DNA from: Actinidia chinensis
Taxonomy: Eukaryota > Streptophyta > Magnoliopsida > Ericales > Actinidiaceae
Assembly (NCBI GenBank): GCA_009663005.1
Contig: VIGQ01001283.1
Coordinates: 10,001 to 22,500 of the forward strand
Length of the DNA: 12,500 nucleotides
Direction of reading: 5' to 3'
Both the position numbers and the translations under genes were made by a program. Below, in pieces: positions 6,753 through 12,500 of this stretch; position 1 is the first letter of the stretch, and every line of letters begins with the position of its first letter. The notes below the pieces were generated by a model that ran no database searches, had not been told where the DNA came from, and saw only the letters and a program-made list of their open reading frames with translations.

Positions 6753-7602
6753 TAGAGGGTCAAAATGGGGGGGGGCTCGGGTGGGTTTAGGTTAAAATCG
6801 GGTGGTGAGTTGTATATGGCCAGCTTGGATATGGGTTAAAACAACCGGAATCCAATATTGTGCTTGTTCTTGATGGAAATATATATATATATTTATATAT
6901 ATTTATATTATAAATAATATATATATAAATATTCATTTACTTAGGTTTTATTTTTAGCATCGTTTAGGCTATTTTTTTAATTTTTTGCCCTGATTTGGTT
7001 TATGAATTTTTTCGTCTTTATGATTTAAACAATCTAAAATCTCATCTAATTGAAAAAAAAATTCACTAAACACAAAAAAAAATCATTTTTACTCGACAAT
7101 TAGCTCTAAATTTTGGTCTTTAATGGATTTTTCTATTCAAATTTGACTCTAAACTAAATTCTATCCTCAAACCTTTAGTTCCAAACTTTTGTCTCATTTT
7201 CATTGACACTCAAAAAAATTTCATTTTTCTCATGTAAAAAACACATACATTTGGCACTTTAAACTGTATTGAATACTTCCAAAAAATTGTCTTTGCATTA
7301 TTAAAACTATAATAGGGTTCTATATTAAGTTGCAGAAGTTTTAACGTGATATAAGGGTTGCAGAGTGGTTAATTCTTTTGTCTACTTGATAGATATTGTT
7401 GCGCGAGTTTAGTGACAAAGGAGTTTTCCTTTTTTTTTTTTCATCACCCAATAAGTACCCATTTTCATCTGTTTGACCGGGGGTTTAAAGTGGGTTTAAT
7501 GTGATGAACCCAATTTCAATCCAGTAAGCATTTGGGGAGGGTTTAAGAGTGTCCTTAAATAGGCGGCGTTAGTGGGTTTGGTGTTGGTATTTGCCACCTC
7601 TA
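6753..7602. mobile_element. Putative non-autonomous hAT-type element
   Basis: The left end reads TAGAGGGTCAAAATGGG followed by G-rich 'CTCGGGTGGGTTTAGG' sequence. The right end, reverse-complemented, reads TAGAGGTGGCAAATACC. Both resemble the plant hAT terminus TAGGGGTGGCAAA.. followed by G-rich subterminal sequence, and they are imperfect inverted repeats of each other (about 13 of 17 positions with one gap). The span is about 850 bp, with an AT-rich interior and no transposase frame, as in hAT MITEs. Flanking 8 bp windows (GGTACAAA and GATATTAA) do not match, so no target-site duplication is supported and one end may be misplaced. Confidence 0.45.
6876..6935. repeat. AT palindromic/low-complexity hairpin
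   Basis: A run built from ATAT and TTTATAT units. The left arm (ATATATTTATATATATTTATA) is nearly complementary to the right arm (AATAATATATATATAAATAT) around the centre near 6908-6912, so a long AT cruciform could form. It lies inside the putative hAT-type element, about 120 bp from its left end. Confidence 0.7.
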
Positions 7603-7620
7603 GATATTAAATATGGTTCC

Positions 7621-7863
7621 CTAGGGGGAAGAATCTACGACCTGACCCGTTATACACTGGGTCCCATCATCATACAGGCTGCCAATGAACGGCCAGTGAA
7701 ATCTCATCTCACTAAAGACTTTATAATTACTCAGTTTAGGATTTACTAAATCATTCAACATTACATTGCTGTGAATGAAATTCATGACAAAAACATCCCA
7801 AAGAATTAGAGCTTGATGTGTCACTACATTCAAATGAATGTAAATATATAATCTATCGGACAT
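7621..7863 (-). other. Unassigned open frame, possible protein-kinase-like remnant
   Basis: An 80-codon reverse-strand frame begins just beside the right end of the hAT-like element. Residues near 31-50 read HSNVMLNDLVNPKLSNYK, which faintly recalls kinase subdomains VIb-VII of plant receptor-like kinases ('..SNVLLND..NPK+SDFG'). The catalytic HRD is not present and DFG is replaced by NYK. Nothing upstream or downstream extends the similarity. It may be a decayed kinase exon or pure chance. I would not annotate it as a gene. Confidence 0.2.
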
Positions 7864-8650
7864 GTTTTATACACAAAAAACCAACACGGTTCTGCACAAA
7901 TGGCGCAACCGTCAACACTACGATATCAGTTTAACCATTAAAAAACTATACAGGAACTCAAACATTAAAAGTCCGTAAAACTATCACATAGTTACAGGAC
8001 TATCAAAAACTCAGCACGCTAGGGTCACTACCCTCAATGGCGTTCCCCCTCATTTTGATACTTGAAATGAGTTACGATCGGACAACGTCTTAAGCATAGG
8101 GCCTAGTGTGAGTCAGGTTATATAAAACATACATGACCAATGAACCTTTAACGAAAATCAAGTTCGTTTAAAAACAAGAAATGAAACCACTTTTTGCAAT
8201 CCATGGCTCAACTAGGCAAACCCTTGACATCAGTCAAGATACAAATTATACAATCAATCCTCCATGGGACTCATGGCTAACGTACGCCAATAGACATCAA
8301 GCTTTTAAATTCATTTACAATTGACAATTTGCGAAACATCTAACCGTTTCAACGAATACCAGAACATCGGAAGCAACCACACCTCTGGTATAAATTAATC
8401 CCATAATCATCATGGTCATGATTCCTTATTACATCAACCATGCTATATTCTCCCCCTAGCAAACGGGAAATCTATGGAACTATGTGTCGGACTTAAACTA
8501 CTTTCAAAAAATATAATTTTCATATTTCATGGTACTTATACAAAACAAATCATGCTTTTAAAACATAAAATATACAGTTTAAACAAAAGCCATGCTTCAA
8601 AGCATAAAAACAATTACTTTTATGCTATGTAATACATAAACAAGACTCAC
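7864..8650. other. Repeat-like AT-rich DNA, unassigned
   Basis: No gene is visible. The texture (moderate GC patches at 7890-8110, then A-rich sequence with repeated 'CATGCTT..AAA..CATAAAA' at 8550-8566 and 8592-8611) is like the non-coding parts of plant retrotransposons. No paired LTR, primer site or integrase/reverse transcriptase block was found to prove it. Confidence 0.3.
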
Positions 8651-8664
8651 TCGGGCTTAATCCT

Positions 8665-8790
8665 GTGTTCTTTTCGAGTTCTTTTTCTTTTTCTAACTCT
8701 CTGTTTCTCTTTTTTTAGTTCATCTGTCTCGTCTTTCTTTTCCTTAAATCTCTTTCTTTTCTTCTATATTCTGTTCTTTGTTTCCTTTAC
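8665..8790 (+). repeat. Pyrimidine-rich tract
   Basis: About 125 bases that are strongly T- and C-rich on the forward strand, made of imperfect TTTCTTTT and CTCTNTTTCT units, and correspondingly purine-rich on the reverse strand. Such tracts occur in plant promoter, 5' UTR and retroelement sequences. No adjoining gene shows which applies. Confidence 0.7.
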
Positions 8791-8799
8791 ACTAAGTTT

Positions 8800-9060
8800 A
8801 CATAATATAAAATATATATCCAGCAAGGCTTAGGAAAGGAAGATCGCATGACTTGCCAATGTAATTGGTAAAATTACAATTCAGCCACCCAATTTAAGTA
8901 CTTATTATGTATCTAAACTTAAAATCCTCTTCTTTTATCCTAAAAAGTATGATCTTTAATTTTAATCCCAAAAGTATAAAGGTTAAATTAATTCCAAAAA
9001 ATTCTATTTGTAATAAAACAAGGTAATTAAGGGGTCGGGGTTTACAAGAAGATTGTTCTG
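8800..9060. other. AT-rich stretch, nothing recognised
   Basis: AT-rich sequence with stops in all frames and no recognised repeat. It directly precedes the GACAC-rich repeat. Confidence 0.4.
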
Positions 9061-9068
9061 GAGGGATC

Positions 9069-9220
9069 TAAGAAGCACGGAATACAACTCAGACACAGAC
9101 AAGGACACTACATGGACATGCAATTTTCTAAAAATTATGATACGGTTATGTTGGACAAGTTGAATAAAATAATGAACCACATATTTTTTAAAATAAATAA
9201 AATAACAAGAAAAGATGTTT
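9069..9220 (+). repeat. GACAC-rich interspersed repeat, copy 1
   Basis: Starts TAAGAAGCACGG and continues with spaced CAGACACAGACAAGGACAC and ATGGACATG units, then AATTTTCTAAAAATTATGATACGG and an AT-rich tail. From memory this is the pattern of a widespread plant dispersed repeat of the form 'AAGCACGGACACGGACACG...AATTTTT..AAAA..GGACACG'. I cannot name the family. No coding capacity. Confidence 0.45.
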
Positions 9221-9451
9221 ATACACAGAAAGGCGTAGCCTTTAAGATTTGTTAAATTTCAGCATCAAATTCATAAGTGAACCTTGGACTAACAGATCCA
9301 ATGAATTTATTACAAGAAAGAGAAATGAGCATTGTACCCTATTTTTTGGCAAATAAGCAAAACCAATGGAATTAATGAATGTAAGCCATTTTTTTTGCCT
9401 ACGTATGTCTTTTATGGCTCGATAACATTCTCTAATTATTACACTTATTCT

Positions 9452-9600
9452 TAAGAAGCACATATGGACAAGGATCTAGCCAAGGACACAGATGTTCATA
9501 GGGAGGACACGCCGTTGTCCGGGATGTGCCCATAATGTGTTGACGAAACCAAATAAAAAAAATAGACACGCCAAGTTGCCCTGTCCGACACGATTGAAGT
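9452..9600 (+). repeat. GACAC-rich interspersed repeat, copy 2
   Basis: Starts with the same TAAGAAGCAC as the copy at 9069, about 383 bp to the left, and continues with ATGGACAAGG, CAAGGACACAG, GAGGACACG, GTTGTCCGGG and TGTCCGACACG. The GGACA/TGTCC units occur in both orientations here. The two overlapping reverse-strand frames (9432-9721) are shadows of this repeat. Confidence 0.4.
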
Positions 9601-9699
9601 AAGGAGCATAAGAGAAAACACTTGAGAAGTAATAAATGGGTCTTAAGAATGGAGTAATGATAGAAGGAGGAGGGGTTTGAAGACTGCATTGCGATTTTG

Positions 9700-10200
9700 C
9701 TTTGAATCTTCTGATGGGCAACCTTTTTTGTTTTCTCCTTTAGTTCTTTTTTTTAGAAGTTGTTTTATCATTTCTTTTGCCTTTCTTACTTTTTTGCACA
9801 TGGTTTTTGTTTCAAGTTCAGTTATGGTCTATAGCATATAAAATATGTGGATGATTATCCTGGTAAATTTTAAATCATCACAGTTTGATTAATGAGAATT
9901 TGAATGATGAATGATGTGGCAGTATGTTAGGGATGTGCACTGGTGTGTTGTCTTCTTCTTCTTCCTCCCTCTTCTCCATCAGATTGCCTACCTATGCTAG
10001 GAGGACTCTAGGGAACCAACATCTTAAATTCTTCCCAACTAATGATGTCATTAAAAGAGACCAAGAGCGAAGATAGATAAGATTATCTAGTGGCAGGGGA
10101 GAGCTTGCACGGATTAAAAACCATAGGGCAGCAAAAGCTCTCCATATACTGCACTTTTCCTACTAGAATCAACTTGAGGTAGATCAGATGTGGAGTGGAG
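9700..10200. other. Gene-free stretch with short TCT repeat
   Basis: T-rich DNA (9722-9810), then a short (TCT)n run at 9951-9964 leading into a pyrimidine-rich patch up to about 9980. No gene or known repeat recognised. Confidence 0.45.
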
Positions 10201-10476
10201 ATGGTCGTCAGAAGATGTTAGATGGTTGGAAGGCATTTGATTCTAATGGTTATTGTGGAGAACAGAGGCAGTTTTCTCATATTGAAAGGAAAAGGCAAAT
10301 GGTTTTCCAGGGCATTTATTATGCAATGGTTGCGTGTGAGAGAGAAACTTAAAGAGACCTATAGGAGAAGGGCGAATAACCAGGGTGGGGGAATGCCAAA
10401 TCCTGATGAAAACAAAAGGGAAAGTGTTCTTGAATTCATTTTTTTTGGTTTTTGTGTTAAGAATGTGAATGGTTAA
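10190..10476 (+). other. Unassigned open frame, possibly retroelement-derived
   Basis: The 84-codon frame from 10222 contains VENRGSFLILKGKGKWFSR followed by a WLRVREKLKE segment and a basic, N/G/P-rich tail. The basic amphipathic texture is reminiscent of uncharacterised plant retroelement-associated proteins, but I cannot name a family and the upstream sequence (10150-10221) does not extend it convincingly. There is no start context worth noting. Probably a remnant or chance. Confidence 0.2.
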
Positions 10477-10500
10477 AAACTATATCCATGCAACGTATTG

Positions 10501-10775
10501 TCATGGAACAAAATCTGAGAGTGCCCTCTCCTTTTTAACAAATGAACCTTCTACATAAATTGTCCATTTCCGTTTTGAATGTCTAGATAAATTACATGCT
10601 GCAAGTCCTAAGCCCATTATGTGTGTTTTACTTCTCTTAATCCCATACTTCAGCCCAGAGGAGAAAAACCGGGCTGTCAAAACTTTCATCCTTAATGTCA
10701 CCAATATGTGTCCTCGTTAAAAACTGGACCAAACATTCATACAGAGGGATCAAGGCTTACTTGAATCAACAGAAG
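10501..10775 (-). other. Unassigned protein-like stretch in two reverse-strand frames
   Basis: Two overlapping reverse-strand frames look protein-like. The upstream one, ending near 10637, reads PLYECLVQFLTRTHIGDIKD and then ESFDSPVFLLWAEVWD before a stop. The other runs from 10704 to 10501 and includes KWTIYVEGSFVKKERALSDF. A frameshifted pseudogene could give this picture. I do not recognise either part, and no splice borders or neighbours help. Confidence 0.22.
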
Positions 10776-10779
10776 AGCA

Positions 10780-11430
10780 TTTTTGATACGAGGCAGAAAT
10801 ATTCACATAATGCAGTCTCTACACAAAATGAATTACGTACTCAGAAAATCTGGACACCTACAAAGAAATCTAAGTACCTGAATACAAAAGTGTGACCAGT
10901 AGTGAAAAAGAAAATAGTGGCACCTAATTGACCCACTCATATGTACTATATTTCACTTTGATCGCAGGAATGTATCTATGTATACATAATCCGAAAAATG
11001 TACTCAGAAGCCTTAATTTTTTTTTTAAAAAAAATATGCTCTTCTCACTTTAATTCCAATGGATAATCCTATTACACAAACATAAAGAAATAACATAGTT
11101 CAAGAGAGAGATTGAAGAATCCAGTAACATCTAAAGCCAAATTATACCAAAAACCTACAGAAAAAGGAAGAAAATTGCCCTGATTATTCATAAATAAAGA
11201 TATTTGCGATATCCATAATTAGGCAGAAAAAAAAGGAAACAGCAAAAACAAATGATTGACTGCTAATTGTAGTTCCAATCGCCGTTTAAAACGACCTAAG
11301 TTGGCCCTAGATTAGTTTAATTATTCTTTTATTGTTTTTGTACTTATAGTGTAATGGATGATGTCTGAGACCATTGCAGGTTAGGATGATTAAAAAGGAA
11401 GAAAAGAAGTGAAAAAAAGGCAAAGAGGAA
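10780..11430. other. AT-rich stretch, nothing recognised
   Basis: AT-rich with a T10/A8 back-to-back run near 11018-11035. The forward frame 10695-10895 is lysine- and threonine-rich with no domain. No gene recognised. The left edge of the LTR-like sequence that follows could lie anywhere from about 11280 onward. Confidence 0.4.
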
Positions 11431-11447
11431 AAAAAAGTGCATCTGGG

Positions 11448-11730
11448 TTCGAACGCGAAGCAAGAAGGAATTAGAGTGTTTTTCGAACTCTGGAAAAACG
11501 TTCAATTTTGGCACTGACCGTCGAACGCTGGATCAAGGCAAGTTTGGGCGTTCGAACGCCAAGACGAAAAATGTGAAAAACGGTCGAACTCCCTTGCTTA
11601 ACAGTGAAAAGTGCGAGACTCTTGAAAGTTGAGATTTTGCCTAAGGTTCGAACGCCAAACTAAAGAGGAATTGGGCGTTCGAAAACGCCAGAGAAAAAGT
11701 CAAAAATTGTGCAGGACCGTTCGACCGCCC
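11448..11730 (+). repeat. Cluster of TTCGAACGCC-type motifs
   Basis: Eight related motifs occur in about 280 bp: TTCGAACGC at 11448, TTCGAACTC at 11482, TCGAACGC at 11521, TTCGAACGCC at 11551, TCGAACTCCC at 11584, TTCGAACGCC at 11647, TTCGAAAACGCC at 11678 and TTCGACCGCCC at 11720. Two are extended palindromes: GGCGTTCGAACGCC (11547-11560) is perfect, and GGCGTTCGAAAACGCC (11674-11689) is interrupted. Spacing is irregular (about 30 to 65 bases), so this is not a simple tandem array. The position upstream of a TATA box suits an LTR enhancer region. Confidence 0.85.
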
Positions 11731-11983
11731 GGAAAAAGCAAAAGATCAGCGTATCGGGAACGCTATCAGGGCATCCCACCGGTATTTTGGCCATAACTTT
11801 TACTTCCGATATCCGATTGAGCTGAATTTTAACGCGTTGGAAAGAAGATTTTAAAGGCTACATTTTGTCTCTAATAGGCATGCTGATTCGATCTCTAAAG
11901 TGGGTCAAATAGAAGATAACACACGTACGGGACAGATTAGAAGTTTGAGTTTCCTAATTCTACTAGATTCTAATTTGTGTTGC

Positions 11984-11990
11984 TATAAAT
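11984..11990 (+). promoter_or_regulatory. TATA box
   Basis: CTATAAATAC is a close match to the plant TATA consensus. It lies about 250 bases after the TTCGAACGCC cluster and 140 bases before a poly(A) signal, as expected in an LTR. No host gene start is seen downstream. Confidence 0.55.
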
Positions 11991-12125
11991 ACTTCCTTAT
12001 CTTATTATGCACGGAAAGATGCTTTTATTACTTTAGTGTTAGGGTTTCTTTGAGTTTTTTATTTAGTTCTCATATTTCTTAGGTTTACATTATTTTTGTA
12101 ATTACGTTCAAGTTTTCATTAATTA

Positions 12126-12131
12126 AATAAA
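12126..12131 (+). terminator. Poly(A) signal
   Basis: AATAAA within TTAATTAAATAAACTTG, preceded by T-rich sequence with TTTTTGTAATTACG (about 12094-12107) that suits a plant near-upstream/far-upstream element. In an LTR reading this marks the end of R. Confidence 0.45.
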
Positions 12132-12135
12132 CTTG

Positions 12136-12500
12136 TACCGTAATTGCTTCCAATATATCGTGTTTGTTTTTCTTAGCCATGCTTGGCTAGTGTTTTCTAA
12201 CTTGGATTGATTGTGAGATGATTGGGGGATCAAGTGAAAATGGACAGGCAAATTTAAATATCACCGATTTATTTCTGATTTTTTATTCTTCTTCTCTTTC
12301 GTTTTAGATTCTTCGAAAAACTAGGAGTTCCTATTATGTCGGTAATACATATGCGTGGATTGCTACCTCAGTCTATTACGTTGCCTGAAACGTTTATGCG
12401 TTTGAGGTGGGTTCATCATATGTGCTACATGAATCGATTGATTGCACGAGCCTTGATGATAACAACCAGATTTATTCTAAGTAACGTTAGATATGAATTG
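12136..12500. other. Right edge, probable continuation of the repeat
   Basis: The segment with 'AGCCATGCTTGGCTAG' (12176-12191, an imperfect palindrome), then TTGGATTGATTGTGAG, looks like the leader that often follows such LTR-type sequences in plants. No primer-binding site of the TGGTATCAGAGC or TGGCGCC type was found. No gene is recognised up to the window end. Confidence 0.3.

Larger units (their letters stand above)
11430..12135 (+). mobile_element. Probable retrotransposon LTR-type sequence (U3-R region)
   Basis: The order of elements is that of a plant LTR: a motif-rich upstream part (11448-11730), a 'TTTTGGCCATAACTTTTACTTCCGATATCCGATTGAG' type segment from about 11784 (first 20 bases are the diagnostic part), 'CGTTGGAAAGAAGATTTT' at about 11834, a TATA box at 11984 and a poly(A) signal at 12126. 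The GGCCATAACTTTT..CCGATTT..GTTGGAAAG pattern recurs in many plant gypsy-type LTRs and related non-coding elements, which I know from memory and cannot check here. No TG/CA ends, primer-binding site or second copy was found, so boundaries are approximate and it may be a solo or truncated LTR. Confidence 0.5.

Noticed and set aside
9242..9721. Three overlapping reverse-strand frames of 73-85 codons
   Set aside because: They overlap one another in different frames and lie on the GACAC-rich repeat. Hydrophobic content comes from T-rich and A-rich tracts.
11448..11730. CRISPR-like array
   Set aside because: Motifs are short, variable and irregularly spaced, and the context is a plant nuclear repeat.
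11900..12082. Forward frame of 60 codons with hydrophobic C-terminal half
   Set aside because: It spans the TATA box and the T-rich leader of the LTR-like sequence. The hydrophobicity reflects TTT/TTA codons.
1..12500. tRNA, rRNA, or organellar insert
   Set aside because: No cloverleaf with a T-loop GGTTCGAAT-type segment in proper context and no organellar gene blocks were seen. The GGTTCGAACGC at 11447 and at 11646 lacks acceptor and anticodon stems.

Overview
This window looks like nuclear DNA from a flowering plant, probably a dicot. It is AT-rich with long A and T runs, it holds decayed Ty1/copia sequence of plant type, hAT-like terminal sequences and interspersed repeats. The only recognisable host gene is broken into exons by AT-rich introns with GT..AG ends. 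I see no bacterial operon, CRISPR array, rRNA or tRNA, and no intact protein-coding gene. The open frames are all short (85 codons or fewer, except one of 144 that lies inside a dead retrotransposon).

Layout. 1-2175: forward-strand remnant of a Ty1/copia pol gene, running from integrase through reverse transcriptase to the start of RNase H, full of stops and frameshifts. 2290-3305: two roughly 0.5 kb tandem units, each with an LTR-like block next to a primer-binding-site-like sequence, in reverse orientation. 3310-4380: AT-rich DNA with an unassigned stretch open on both strands, then a divergent duplication of about 180 bp split by a (CT)15 microsatellite. 4379-6283: reverse-strand pseudogene fragment of an insulin-degrading-enzyme-like M16 zinc peptidase. 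Four colinear exon remnants keep splice-like borders but are frameshifted. 6753-7602: putative non-autonomous hAT-type element. 7603-9060: unassigned, AT-rich, repeat-like DNA with a pyrimidine-rich tract at 8665-8790. 9069-9600: two related copies of a GACAC-rich interspersed repeat. 9700-11340: no gene recognised. 11430-12135: probable retrotransposon LTR-type sequence with a cluster of TTCGAACGCC motifs, a TATA box and a poly(A) signal.

Nothing here works together as a pathway. The window reads as an intergenic graveyard: a truncated host peptidase gene copy surrounded by mobile-element debris. The best leads are the unprocessed peptidase pseudogene, the palindromic TTCGAACGCC cluster and the tandem LTR-like units. 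I did not find a convincing new biological system.
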